DNA of 48,341 bases from Desulfatirhabdium butyrativorans DSM 18734 (GCF_000429925.1 NZ_AUCU01000037.1:1-48341); one strand, 5' to 3'; shown: positions 1 to 7,707, numbered from the stretch's first letter. Made by a program: numbers and translations. The notes: a model not told the origin generated them from the letters alone.

Positions 1-160
1 TTACCGTGCTCTGATCCAAATATGCAATAAATGCTCATAGCGAGGGCCGCCGCCCCCGGCCATAAAAATAGCCCATAAACCCATCGCCCATAGCCGTGCC
101 TGTAATCAGCAATATCAGCCTGAACAAAAGAAAAGCAAGCGGATGGTGAGGCCACAATTC

Positions 161-283
161 ATGGGTAAGTGGAGCCCATGTAAACGGAGAGACTTTATCA
201 GGAAACTGAAGAAGTTTGGTTTTGATGCGCCTGAGCCTGGTGGAAACCACCACTACATGCTTTCGCACCAACCCAAAAGCCCC
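161..283 (+). pseudogene. HicA-type toxin, N-terminal fragment
   Basis: About 40 codons from ATG 161 read like the start of a HicA mRNA-interferase toxin: a KRRDFIRKLKKFGF helix followed by PGGNHHYML, where the glycine-histidine segment corresponds to the conserved HicA G-x-H motif. HicA proteins are usually 60-80 residues. Here the similarity stops where a CG-rich repeat (from 281) begins, and the frame continues only through repeat sequence to a stop near 373. The C-terminal strand and helix are missing and no HicB antitoxin is seen next to it, so the toxin is probably dead. Identification rests on motif recall. Confidence 0.6.
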
Positions 284-330
284 TTCGCGTCCTTCGCGCC
301 TTCGCGGTTCAAAAAATCAACCGCCCGCTC
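281..330. repeat. CG-rich interspersed repeat, copy 1
   Basis: Copy of a repeat with core CCTTCGCGTCTTCGCGGTTC followed by an A run and ACCGCCCGC. Read on the opposite strand it gives the peptide NRE(D/G)AKDAKG in spurious frames. It replaces the 3' half of the hicA-like gene. Other copies lie at 1078-1131, 1148-1350 and 2398-2592. Confidence 0.85.
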
Positions 331-419
331 GCGAATCCGACCCAACCAAACCAAAGGAACGAACGACAACTGACGAAAAGAACCGAAAGGTAAAGCAGCG
401 ATGGAGCCGGAGGTGGAAA

Positions 420-647
420 GTGAGCCAGATCGTTTCTTCAACCATCCAAACGGCAATTGATGTCGTTGAAGCGCTACCGTTGGAAGATCAGCAGACGGTG
501 ATCGAACTCCTTCAGCGCCGTATGGTGGAACGGCGGCGAGCTGAAATCGCTCGTAACGCAACGGCCACGTTACAGGCAGTTCGGGAAGGCCGAGCTCGCT
601 ATGGCTCGGTCGAGGATCTGAAGCGCGACCTCTCGGCTGAGCCATGA
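420..647 (+). CDS. Antitoxin of a RelE-type toxin-antitoxin pair
   Basis: A 75-residue protein starting at GTG 420. The start was chosen because GGAGGT lies at 409-414, five bases upstream, while the longer open frame upstream runs through the interspersed repeat. The protein is helical and charged (ALPLEDQQTVIELLQRRMVERRRAEIARN), ending in a segment RARYGSVEDLKRDL typical of small antitoxins with a C-terminal toxin-binding tail. Its stop overlaps the toxin start as ATGA (644-647), so the two are translationally coupled. By analogy it neutralises the toxin and may autoregulate the promoter. No classic DNA-binding domain is obvious. The antitoxin role is inferred mainly from the coupling. Confidence 0.75.
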   Translation: MSQIVSSTIQTAIDVVEALPLEDQQTVIELLQRRMVERRRAEIARNATATLQAVREGRARYGSVEDLKRDLSAEP

Positions 648-928
648 AACAGCTCGCTTGGGATACCAGTTTCCGGAAGGCGTTCAAACGGTGCACCCGC
701 AACAATCCGGGCCTGCAGGACCGAATCCTTGAGGTTTTGGATAGGTTAGCAGAGGATCCATTTTATCCCTCGTTGAAGACCCATAAGTTGAGCGGGCAAC
801 TGAAGGGGCTGTGGGCCTGTTGGGTGGAATATGATTGCCGTATCGTCTTCGCTTTCGAGCCCGATCCGGATACTGGGGAAGAAATGATCGTGTTGATTGA
901 CTTGGGCGCACACGATGAAGTCTATTGA
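644..928 (+). CDS. RelE/YafQ-family mRNA interferase toxin
   Basis: A 94-residue protein with the RelE/ParE-superfamily layout: two N-terminal helices (SFRKAFKRCTRNNPGLQDRILEVLDRLAEDP), the linker FYPSLKTHKLSGQLKGLWACWV, then beta strands YDCRIVFAFE and EMIVLIDLGAHDEVY. The HKLSG...W and LIDLGAHDEVY segments are characteristic of YafQ-like ribosome-dependent endoribonucleases, with the terminal HDEVY histidine as the likely catalytic or substrate residue. Length is normal and the gene looks intact. It is coupled to the antitoxin by a 4-base overlap. Probable activity is translation-dependent mRNA cleavage during stress or plasmid/genomic-island stabilisation. Confidence 0.85.
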   Translation: MKQLAWDTSFRKAFKRCTRNNPGLQDRILEVLDRLAEDPFYPSLKTHKLSGQLKGLWACWVEYDCRIVFAFEPDPDTGEEMIVLIDLGAHDEVY

Positions 929-1077
929 TGTTTGAGGAGATTGAATCAGTCGTCGGCGCGCAGGCGGAGGTTGGACATGGTGGGGCGGTCAGCGGAAGAA
1001 AGGGGCGTGAGTCAAGGCTGCGATAATGAACTGGGATTTCAGGTTTTCAGAATTCGACACAACCACCATATTCTTAC

Positions 1078-1131
1078 ATCCCCCTTTGCGTCCTTCGCGC
1101 CTTCGCGGTTCAAAAAATCAAACCGCCCGTT
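1078..1131. repeat. CG-rich interspersed repeat, copy 2
   Basis: Same core as at 281-330 (CTTTGCGTCCTTCGCG, then CTTCGCGGTTCAAAA and AACCGCCCGT). It begins about 150 bases after the RelE-type toxin, so that toxin-antitoxin pair is bracketed by repeat copies. The stretch 929-1458 holds only repeat copies and spurious open frames; no gene is seen in it. Confidence 0.85.
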
Positions 1132-1147
1132 CCACCCAACCCATATC

Positions 1148-1350
1148 CCCCTTTGCGTCCTTCGCGTCTTCGCGGTTCAAAAAAATCAAACCGCCCGCTT
1201 CGCCCAAGACGCCAAGACGCCAGGAAAACCGACACCCCCATTTCCTTCGTCCCAACACCGCCTCTATTCCAACACCGCTGCCCCTCGAACCCGACCCATT
1301 CCCCATACCCTTACATCTCCCTTCGCGTCCTTCGCGTCTTCGCGGTTCAA
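1148..1350. repeat. Long CG-rich repeat unit (two cores plus spacer)
   Basis: Two repeat cores (from 1148 and 1319) enclose a roughly 130-base spacer containing CCAAGACGCCAAGACGCC and the phrase CACCGCCTCTATTCCAACAC. The same spacer plus core recurs at 2398-2592 with only scattered differences. The two long units are direct repeats flanking the three-gene cassette at 1459-2367. Confidence 0.85.
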
Positions 1351-1458
1351 GTATAAACCCGGTGATTTTCCGGTCGCCGAAAAAATTGCTGGCCAGTTCA
1401 ACTCACAACAAACAAAACGAACGTTCCAGGATCCCGATCCCAGGGCACGGAGGAAAAG

Positions 1459-1683
1459 ATGGGAAGCTATACGGCTGTCGAGGCTTTTGTCCGAAAAGGA
1501 AAAATTTATCCAACAGAGCCAAGCAGGTTGCCCGAGGAAGGCAGACTTTTGTTGATTGTCCTTGAAGAACGAAAGCACAAGGCGGATCCAAAGCGGATCG
1601 GCAGTCTGCTCGGTTGGCTCAAAACGGATCTGGATTCCACGACATGGCAACGGAAGATACGCTCTGAGTGGGACGATCGTTGA
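1459..1683 (+). CDS. Small antitoxin-like protein
   Basis: A 74-residue protein beginning at ATG 1459 behind a strong site (GGAGGAAAAG). The N-terminus MGSYTAVEAFVRKGKIYP followed by PEEGRLLLIVLEE resembles short beta-rich antitoxins of the AF2212/DUF104 kind, which are usually coupled to PIN toxins. The C-terminal tail (LGWLKTDLDSTTWQRKIRSEWDDR) is typical of a toxin-wrapping peptide. No PIN gene follows; instead two other small genes start 14 bases downstream. It may be an orphan antitoxin or part of a three-gene set. Role inferred, family uncertain. Confidence 0.55.
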   Translation: MGSYTAVEAFVRKGKIYPTEPSRLPEEGRLLLIVLEERKHKADPKRIGSLLGWLKTDLDSTTWQRKIRSEWDDR

Positions 1684-1697
1684 TAAGGAAGTACAAA

Positions 1698-2009
1698 ATG
1701 AGTGAAATTGCTTTGTTGGACCAAACGGTGCAATGGCTGGAGGAAGCTCCCATCAGCGGGCAAACTCTGGATGATAAAGTTCGACAGCTCTTGCAAGCGG
1801 AATATCTGCGCAAGCTTGGGCAATTTCACCGCGTAGATAGGGTACTTTCACGCAAGTATGGGATGGATTTCCGCCAGTTCATCGGGCAACGGGTCGTAGA
1901 AAAAAAACAGTATTGTTGGGAAGTCGAAACCGATGCCATGGATTGGGAGACAGCTATCAGTGGAATTCAAACCATCGAACGTAGATTAGCAGTATTGCGC
2001 GAGGCGTGA
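1698..2009 (+). CDS. Hypothetical protein, possible antitoxin partner
   Basis: A 103-residue protein from ATG 1698, preceded by AAGGAAG at the right distance; the frame is open further upstream but without a site. It is predicted to be almost all alpha-helical (LLDQTVQWLEEAPISGQTLDDKVRQLLQAEYLRKL, later MDWETAISGIQTIERRLAVLREA), with no motif I recognise. It ends one base before the next gene's start. This arrangement and the neighbour's features suggest an antitoxin for the following TumE-like protein (inference). Confidence 0.6.
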   Translation: MSEIALLDQTVQWLEEAPISGQTLDDKVRQLLQAEYLRKLGQFHRVDRVLSRKYGMDFRQFIGQRVVEKKQYCWEVETDAMDWETAISGIQTIERRLAVLREA

Positions 2010-2010
2010 T

Positions 2011-2367
2011 TTGTTTTCCTGTGGCGAATTGCACGCTGATGCCCAAAAAGCTTTGCAGCAATACTGGTTTGTCCAATCTATACAAATTGGACAAGAGACT
2101 GACCATACCTTGTCGCTGCGCCTCTATATTCGCACGGATTTATTTGTACAGGCCTTTGTTGGCGAAATCAGTGGTTCTCTGTATCTGGCGTTGATAGAAC
2201 GGGAGCGGCGAATTTTTGGTATCGACCTGGAAGGGGGAAAATGGCACTTGCATCCTTACGGTCAATCGCATGAGCATCATTGGCTCTCCGAACCACTGGA
2301 GCCTTTCCCTCTGCTGAAATTCCTGGCGCAGGTCGAACAAATCCTGCTGCAAAACGATCTGCTGTAG
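2011..2367 (+). CDS. TumE-like putative toxin
   Basis: A 118-residue protein. The only in-frame initiation codon near the beginning is TTG 2011, with GAGG six bases upstream. Features are a beta-rich core LRLYIRTDLFVQAFVGEISGSLYLALIERERRIFGIDLEG and then a His-rich motif WHLHPYGQSHEHH, recalling the HxP..HxH segment of DUF6516/TumE toxins (nucleotidyltransferase-type or mRNA-targeting). It is followed by a helical tail (LLKFLAQVEQILLQNDLL). It forms a compact cassette with the two upstream small genes and is flanked by long direct repeats. The family assignment is from memory of the motif and is moderate. Confidence 0.5.
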   Translation: MFSCGELHADAQKALQQYWFVQSIQIGQETDHTLSLRLYIRTDLFVQAFVGEISGSLYLALIERERRIFGIDLEGGKWHLHPYGQSHEHHWLSEPLEPFPLLKFLAQVEQILLQNDLL

Positions 2368-2397
2368 CATTTTAAGATGCGCTCATTGCATTCGATT

Positions 2398-2592
2398 TCG
2401 CCCTTCGCGTCTTCGCGGTTCAAAACCCCAACCGCCCGCTTCGCTCAAGACGCCAAGCCGCCAAGAAAATCAATGCCCCTATTTCCTTCGCCCCAACACC
2501 GCCTCTATTCCAACACCGCTGCCCCCGAACCCGACCCATTCCCCATACCCTTACATTTCCCTTTGCGTCCTTTGCGTCTTCGCGGTTCAAAA
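2398..2592. repeat. Long CG-rich repeat unit, second copy
   Basis: Near-duplicate of 1148-1350: a core at 2400-2424, the CACCGCCTCTATTCCAACAC spacer, and a second core ending CTTCGCGGTTCAAAA at about 2592. It separates the TumE-like cassette from the ParB-like gene. Confidence 0.85.
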
Positions 2593-2620
2593 CCCTAAAA
2601 CTCACACATAGGAAACTGCG

Positions 2621-3463
2621 ATGAACTACGAAAAAGGAAAACTCTACGACCTTCCGCTCGACGCCCTTCAGGCCGACCCGAACCAGCCCCGCAAGGTGAT
2701 GGACCCGCAGGCCCTTGCAGAGCTCACCACCTCCATCACCCAGATGGGTGTTGTGCAGCCCATCGTTTTCCGCCTGGATGAGGCCGGAAACACCGTCATC
2801 GTGGCCGGCGAGCGCCGGGTGGCCGCAGCCCGGGCAGCCGGGCTTTCCACCGTTCCGGGCATTTTCATCGAGGGCAATTATGCCGAGGTGGCCCTCGTGG
2901 AAAACGTTCTCCGGCAAGACCTCACCCCTGTCGAAGAGGCCGAGGCCATGCAGGCCCTGATGAGCCAGCAGCACTACACCCAGGAGCAGCTTGGCGCCAT
3001 CGTCGGAAAGGCCCAGAACACCCTGAGCGAAATCCTCAGCATCAACCGCCTGCCTGCGGAGGTGCGGGACGACTGCCGGGGAAACCGGGCCATTTCCCGT
3101 GCCGCCCTGGTGACCATCGCCAAAAAGAAGCAGGCCCGGGGCATGGTCACGGCCTACCAGACGCTCAAGGAAAAGCTCGCCAAGGGAAAGGCTACCCGCA
3201 AGGCCAAAGGCCAGAAAACCGCCCAGGATGTCATTGATGCAGCCTCCCAATTCGGCCGCAAGCTCACCGAAGTCGATGCCTCCGCCTGGTCCGATGCCGA
3301 AAAAAGCAACTATAAGGCGGCCATCGAAGCCCTGAAAACCCAGCTCGATGAAGTCCTTGCAGCCCTTGCCGCCGCAGCCACCGCTCCGCCCGCATCGGAT
3401 GCAACGGAAGGCACCAAAAGCACCACAAGTACCAGAAGCAGTTCAAGGAAGAAGACGGGGTGA
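2621..3463 (+). CDS. ParB/Spo0J-family partition-like protein without ParA
   Basis: A 280-residue protein starting at ATG 2621 after TAGGAAA. Residues 8-100 form a ParB/Srx nuclease-like domain with the DPNQPRK box and the CTP-binding motif GERR at 63-66. Residues 117-142 look like the helix-turn-helix (TQEQLGAIVGKAQNTLSEIL). The tail is Ala/Ser/Thr-rich and ends in a basic RSSSRKKTG. Canonical chromosomal ParB sits next to parA; here it stands alone among toxin-antitoxin genes and repeats, so it is more likely a plasmid- or island-derived DNA-binding protein. Its stop codon runs straight into a heptamer array. Protein family confident, role unknown. Confidence 0.85.
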   Translation: MNYEKGKLYDLPLDALQADPNQPRKVMDPQALAELTTSITQMGVVQPIVFRLDEAGNTVIVAGERRVAAARAAGLSTVPGIFIEGNYAEVALVENVLRQDLTPVEEAEAMQALMSQQHYTQEQLGAIVGKAQNTLSEILSINRLPAEVRDDCRGNRAISRAALVTIAKKKQARGMVTAYQTLKEKLAKGKATRKAKGQKTAQDVIDAASQFGRKLTEVDASAWSDAEKSNYKAAIEALKTQLDEVLAALAAAATAPPASDATEGTKSTTSTRSSSRKKTG

Positions 3464-3500
3464 TAGGCGATGGGCGATAGGCGATGGGCGATGGGCGAGG
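3462..3500. repeat. G-rich heptamer array after parB-like gene
   Basis: Tandem degenerate heptamers GGCGATR, five to six units, beginning within the TGA stop of the ParB-like gene and ending at the ribosome-binding region of the S23 fragment. The G-rich strand is the coding strand of the upstream gene. Confidence 0.9.
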
Positions 3501-3502
3501 AA

Positions 3503-3709
3503 ATGGCAAAAGGGTTTAAAGAGTTGGTGGTATGGCAAAAAGCGAGAGATCTTGCCGTCGAGATTTATCAGATCACCAATCAAGGAAAGTTCAAGCAGGA
3601 TTTTGGCTTGATCGATCAAATACGAAGGGCCGCTGTCAGTGTCCCGAGCAATATTGCCGAAGGCGATGAACGTAACACAGACAAAGAATCCGTCCGTTTT
3701 CTTTACATA
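3503..3709 (+). pseudogene. S23 four-helix-bundle protein, truncated by a MITE-like element
   Basis: From ATG 3503 the frame encodes FKELVVWQKARDLAVEIYQ, IDQIRRAAVSVPSNIAEG and a segment ending RFLYI, the hallmark of the S23 / 23S rRNA-intervening-sequence family of small helical bundle proteins (usually about 115-125 residues, function uncertain). After residue 69 the sequence becomes the inverted-repeat element starting at 3709; 26 further codons are element-derived before a stop at 3788-3790. Helices 3 and 4 are lost and no continuation is visible beyond the element. The gene is therefore broken. Confidence 0.8.
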
Positions 3710-4019
3710 GTGCCTGAACGGAAAACCCGTTTTGGGTACAACCTGAGCCGGAGGGCAGGCTGTTTTGCGATGCAGCGGGAACTTGTCTGAAGCCGCCGGA
3801 GTCACGCCAAAGGCGTGATTGGGTCGGGCGTTCTCAGGGAGAAAGCATGAATTAAAACCCTCATTCATTGGATTCGGCTTTTCTTGGTGGACCCGGACCC
3901 GCCCGACCCGTACGAGATCGGGCGGTTGTCCTGTGTTCCGCAGGATTTCACGATGTATCGCAAAATTGCCTGCCCGCAGGCGGCGCACTTCTCCAAACAG
4001 GGGTTTTCCGTTCAGGCAC
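3709..4019. mobile_element. MITE-like inverted-repeat element, long version (311 bp)
   Basis: Left end AGTGCCTGAACGGAAAACCC and right end GGGGTTTTCCGTTCAGGCAC are near-perfect inverted repeats. Just inside are two distinct arms, one with GGGTACAACCTGAGCCGG and one with CCTGCCCGCAGGCGGCGCAC. Compared with the 128-bp copy at 45315-45442 (which is in the opposite orientation) this one has about 180 extra bases in the middle. No transposase is encoded. It disrupts the S23 gene. Confidence 0.8.
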
Positions 4020-4030
4020 CAATTACAATC

Positions 4031-4118
4031 ACCTCACCCATCACCCCTCACCCCTCACCCCTCACCTATAACCTATAGCCTATAGCCTATAGCCTATAAC
4101 CCATAACCTATCACCTAC
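4031..4118. repeat. Heptamer array at the 3' end of the EIIA-like gene
   Basis: About twelve degenerate heptamers, CCCATCA, CCCCTCA and CCTATAG on this strand. It reaches the TAG stop of the minus-strand EIIA-like gene (4115-4117). On the coding strand it reads GGTTATAGG and then GGGGTGA repeats, a G-quadruplex-compatible pattern. Confidence 0.9.
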
Positions 4119-4906
4119 CGCCCCGAACCGGCAATCTTCATCGCCAGGCAGTCGTAAACGATCCTGCCCCCGTGGTAGGCCGAGGCGGTGCGCTTGACGA
4201 TGCGCCAGCCCCCGATCATCATCACCCCTTCGGCATCGATCTTGTCCACCAGATGGGGGGCCTTCTCCAGCAGGTCCACGAGCGCAGCGCTCTGGGTCAG
4301 AACGATGGGTCGAAACTGCGCGCCCGACACCACCGTCACCGGCTCCACAATCAGGTTGGAGATGTCCTGCGTGGGCAACACACTCACGGCAGGTCTTGCC
4401 TGCAATTGGATCATCCGGGCGCGGGCATCCGGTCCGACGGTTTCGCGGGTCGAGCTGATCAGGTCGAGCAGGTGGTTGCGGACATCGTTCAGATCGTTGG
4501 CGGATCGCAGTTTCTCCAACTCCGGATAGGTGCTGAGGGCCTTGGCCAGCAGCGAGACTTCCTTCAGATAATGGTTGCGCTGATTGGCGGGCACCAGATA
4601 CATGGCGATCACGAGAACCGGTGCGCTGTCCGGGGCCCCGTAATCGATCCCCGTCGGGCTCCATCCGACCACGCACATCAGGTCCTCCTCGAAAGGCACC
4701 CGCGCATGCGGGCAGGCCCAGCCTTTTCCGAGAGCCGTGTTGGTGGATCGCTCCCGCTCCATGACCAGCCCAACGATGTCCGTTCCCACGGGCACCGAGG
4801 GAATGGCCTCGAGGATGTGGGCCAGCAGTTGCAGGGCATGGTCTTTCGTGTTGTCGGGAAGCTCGATCAAGCGGCCTTCCTGCAAGGCATCGAAAAGGGT
4901 ATCCAT
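4115..4906 (-). CDS. PTS EIIA (fructose/Ntr-type) domain protein
   Basis: A 263-residue protein. Residues 1-125 match a type-2 EIIA domain: GRLIELP near the start, a helix DHALQLLAHIL, and CPHARV with His67 as the probable phosphorylated histidine, followed by LVIAMYLVPANQRNHYLKEVSLLAKAL. Residues about 160-263 are a C-terminal region I do not recognise (SVLPTQDISNLIVEPVTVV ... GGWRIVKRTASAYHGG). It begins two bases after the stop of the MgtA-type ATPase, so the two are co-transcribed, ATPase first. No EIIB/EIIC sugar permease is nearby, so a regulatory role like PtsN (EIIA-Ntr, which controls K+ transport in E. coli) acting on Mg2+ transport is plausible but unproven. Confidence 0.8.
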   Translation of the reverse strand: MDTLFDALQEGRLIELPDNTKDHALQLLAHILEAIPSVPVGTDIVGLVMERERSTNTALGKGWACPHARVPFEEDLMCVVGWSPTGIDYGAPDSAPVLVIAMYLVPANQRNHYLKEVSLLAKALSTYPELEKLRSANDLNDVRNHLLDLISSTRETVGPDARARMIQLQARPAVSVLPTQDISNLIVEPVTVVSGAQFRPIVLTQSAALVDLLEKAPHLVDKIDAEGVMMIGGWRIVKRTASAYHGGRIVYDCLAMKIAGSGR

Positions 4907-4908
4907 GA

Positions 4909-7707
4909 TCAGTTACCTCCGTAACGCTTGTAGAACCATTTTTTCACATTGTGCGTGATGAGCGCATAGGCGCCCAGAAACACGAAAATCCATGCCCAGT
5001 AAATGCCGGGCAGCGGCACCATGCCCAGCGACGGGGCAAAGGGAGAGTACGGCAGCCATGCGCCGATGGCCATGATCCCAAGCGTCGTGAAGGTCATGGA
5101 AGCAGATGCGCGGCTGTGGAAGAACGGGATTTTCCAGGTCCGGATGATATGGACAATCAGGGTCTGGGTCATCAGCGACTCGACGAACCAGCCGGTTTGA
5201 AACAATTGCTCCAGCCAGATTTTCTGGTCCGGCCCGGTCAGCGGATTGTCCCAGGCGCTGCAGCGGAAGAAATACCACATCAGGGCGAAGGTGGCGTAGT
5301 CGAAAATGGAGCTGATCGGGCCGATCAGGATCATGAAGCGTTTGATGTTCTCGATGTTCCATTTCAGGGGCTTGGCGATCCATTCTTCGTCTACATGATC
5401 GGTCGGGATGCCGGTCTGGGAAAAATCATAGAGCAGGTTGTTGGTGAGAATCTGGATGGGCTGCATCGGCAGGAAGGGCAGCAGATAACTGGCGCCGAGC
5501 ACGCTGAACATGTTGCCGAAATTGGAGCTCGCGCCCATGCGGATGTATTTCACGATGTTGGCGAAGACCTTCCGGCCTTCCACGATGCCTTCCTCCAGAA
5601 CGAGAAGGCTCTTTTCCAGCAGAACGATGTCGGCGGCCTCCTTGGCCACATCCACGGCCGAATCCACCGAAACCCCCACATCCGCAGCCTTCAGCGCCGG
5701 CGCATCGTTGATGCCGTCTCCCATGAAACCGACCACGTGCCCATCCATCCGGAGGCTGCGGACGATCTGCTCCTTCTGCGACGGGGTGAGCTTGACAAAG
5801 ACATTCATCCGCCGGACGGTTTCCGCAAAATCGTCCCCGCTCATCCGGGCCAGCTCCGGACCGCCGATCATGCCGTCGACATCGAGCTCGACGTCCCGGC
5901 ACACTTTCTGCGTCACCAGCGCGTTGTCTCCGGTCAGCACCTTGACGTGCACACCGACATGCTTCAGCAATTTCAGGGCTTCGGTCGCCGAAACCTTCGG
6001 CGGATCGAAAAACGCGATGTACCCGAGCAGGATCAACTGGCTTTCATCCGCGGTCGAGAAGGATTTCCGGTCTCTGGGAAATTCCCGGTAGGCGATCCCC
6101 AGCACCCGGAAGCCGTCGCTGTTGAGCCGCTCCACTTCCTCGAAGAGATCGGCCCGGATCATGTCGATCAGCGGATAGACTTCATCCCCGATCTGGTAAT
6201 GGGTGCAGCAGGAATAGATTTCCTCCACGGCGCCCTTGCAGATCAGCACATAGTCCCCTTCATAGTCCACCACGACGGACATGCGCCGCCGGTGAAAATC
6301 GAAGGGCAGCTCGTCCACGAGCGCGCATTGGGTTTCGACATCGAAATCGGTGTGGGAAACGATGGCCCGGTCGATGAGGTTGCGCAGACCGGTCTGGTAA
6401 TAGCTGTTGAGATAGGCGTAATTGAGCACATCCTGGCTCACGTGCCCCGTGATGTCCACATGGCGCTCCAGAACCACCCGATCCTGGGTCAGGGTCCCGG
6501 TCTTGTCGGTGCACAGGATGTCGATGGCACCGAAATTCTGGATGGCGGGAAGCCGCTTGACGATGACTTTCCGTTGGGCCATGGTCAGCGCGCCCTTGGC
6601 CAGATTGACGGTGACGATCATCGGCAGCATTTCCGGCGTGAGACCGACGGCGACGGAGAGCCCGAACAGGAGCGCCTCGATCCAGTTGCCCTTGGTCAGC
6701 CCGACGATGCAGAACACCACGGCCACCATGACCACCATGAAACGGATCATCAGCCAGGTGAAGGAGCGGATGCCCTGATCGAAACTGGTCTCTTCCCCGC
6801 TCTCCTGCAGTCTGGCGGAAATGGCGCCAAAAAGGGTGTCCACGCCGGTATGGAGCACAACCCCCCGCGCCGTACCGCTGGTGACGGTGCTGCCCAGAAA
6901 GCAGGCATTGGGAAGATCAGCAATCAGGGTGTCTTCCGCGGGCGCCAGCTCCGCATTCTTTTCGACGGCCATCGCCTCGCCCGAAAACGCCGATTGGCTG
7001 ACGAAAAAGTCCTTGGCGCTCAGCAGGCGGATATCCGCCGGCACGATCGATCCGGCATGCATCAGAACGATGTCGCCGACAACCACCTCGGAAATCTTGA
7101 TCTCCGCCTCCTGGCCATCCCGCAGAACCAGCGTCCGGGATTGCACGCGCTTTCCGAGCGCCTCGACGGCCAGATTCGACCGGCGATCCAGCAGGAAGGA
7201 CAATCCGACGCTCAGGGCGACCATGACCAGCACAATGATGGTGGATTTCCACTCGCCGATCAGGGCCGAGACACCTGCGATGATCAGCAACTGGATCACC
7301 AGGGGGCTCTTGCACCGGTGAAAGAGATCGGCCCACACGCTGAGCTGCTGCTGCTGGGCCAGCTCGTTCGGGCCGTTTTCTTCGAGACGCCTTTCCGCCT
7401 CCTCGGCGCTCAAACCCTGCGTATCGGTTTCGAGCGCATGCAGCACGTCCCGGATCGGCATGCGGCACAACTGCAGCAACCGGCCTTCCCGTTCGTTCTC
7501 CGCCTGCTGGGAAAGCGCAGGACCGCCGTGTATTCCGCGACCGGAGGAACGGGGATCGTCTTTGCGGCTCACCGGTTTGCCTCCCAACGGATAAAGCGGT
7601 TCCCGGCGCCGGTCTTCGGGTGCAGGAGCAGCGGAGCCGCTTCGGCTCCGATCATGGCGGAGAAAATGCCAGGCGGATGGGGTGCTTTGGAGAAGTTCAA
7701 GGTTCAC
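4909..7707 (-). CDS. mgtA: Magnesium-translocating P-type ATPase (MgtA/MgtB type)
   Basis: A P3B-type ATPase that imports Mg2+ across the inner membrane using ATP. Numbering from the most upstream start: cation-ATPase N-terminal region 83-120, actuator motif FSGEA at 241-245, membrane motif GLTPEMLP around 355-362, phosphorylation motif DKTGT at 401-405 (Asp401), hinge GDGINDAPAL, and about ten membrane helices. The phrase LTPEMLPMIVTVNLAKGA is diagnostic of MgtA/B. The open frame gives 932 residues from GTG 7707, which lacks a ribosome-binding site; E. coli MgtA is 898, so the true start is probably downstream and the first 50-80 residues are doubtful. It forms an operon with the downstream EIIA-like gene (2-base gap). 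Confidence 0.92.
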   Translation of the reverse strand: MNLELLQSTPSAWHFLRHDRSRSGSAAPAPEDRRREPLYPLGGKPVSRKDDPRSSGRGIHGGPALSQQAENEREGRLLQLCRMPIRDVLHALETDTQGLSAEEAERRLEENGPNELAQQQQLSVWADLFHRCKSPLVIQLLIIAGVSALIGEWKSTIIVLVMVALSVGLSFLLDRRSNLAVEALGKRVQSRTLVLRDGQEAEIKISEVVVGDIVLMHAGSIVPADIRLLSAKDFFVSQSAFSGEAMAVEKNAELAPAEDTLIADLPNACFLGSTVTSGTARGVVLHTGVDTLFGAISARLQESGEETSFDQGIRSFTWLMIRFMVVMVAVVFCIVGLTKGNWIEALLFGLSVAVGLTPEMLPMIVTVNLAKGALTMAQRKVIVKRLPAIQNFGAIDILCTDKTGTLTQDRVVLERHVDITGHVSQDVLNYAYLNSYYQTGLRNLIDRAIVSHTDFDVETQCALVDELPFDFHRRRMSVVVDYEGDYVLICKGAVEEIYSCCTHYQIGDEVYPLIDMIRADLFEEVERLNSDGFRVLGIAYREFPRDRKSFSTADESQLILLGYIAFFDPPKVSATEALKLLKHVGVHVKVLTGDNALVTQKVCRDVELDVDGMIGGPELARMSGDDFAETVRRMNVFVKLTPSQKEQIVRSLRMDGHVVGFMGDGINDAPALKAADVGVSVDSAVDVAKEAADIVLLEKSLLVLEEGIVEGRKVFANIVKYIRMGASSNFGNMFSVLGASYLLPFLPMQPIQILTNNLLYDFSQTGIPTDHVDEEWIAKPLKWNIENIKRFMILIGPISSIFDYATFALMWYFFRCSAWDNPLTGPDQKIWLEQLFQTGWFVESLMTQTLIVHIIRTWKIPFFHSRASASMTFTTLGIMAIGAWLPYSPFAPSLGMVPLPGIYWAWIFVFLGAYALITHNVKKWFYKRYGGN

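Noticed and set aside
1-160. Left-edge coding sequence
   Set aside because: Only short frames without family features; the text is repeat-like (GAGGGCCGCCGCCCC, CCCATCGCCCATAG).
281-2592. Toxin-antitoxin cassettes between repeats as an integron cassette array
   Set aside because: The repeats lack GTTRRRY/RYYYAAC attC core sites and no integrase is present.
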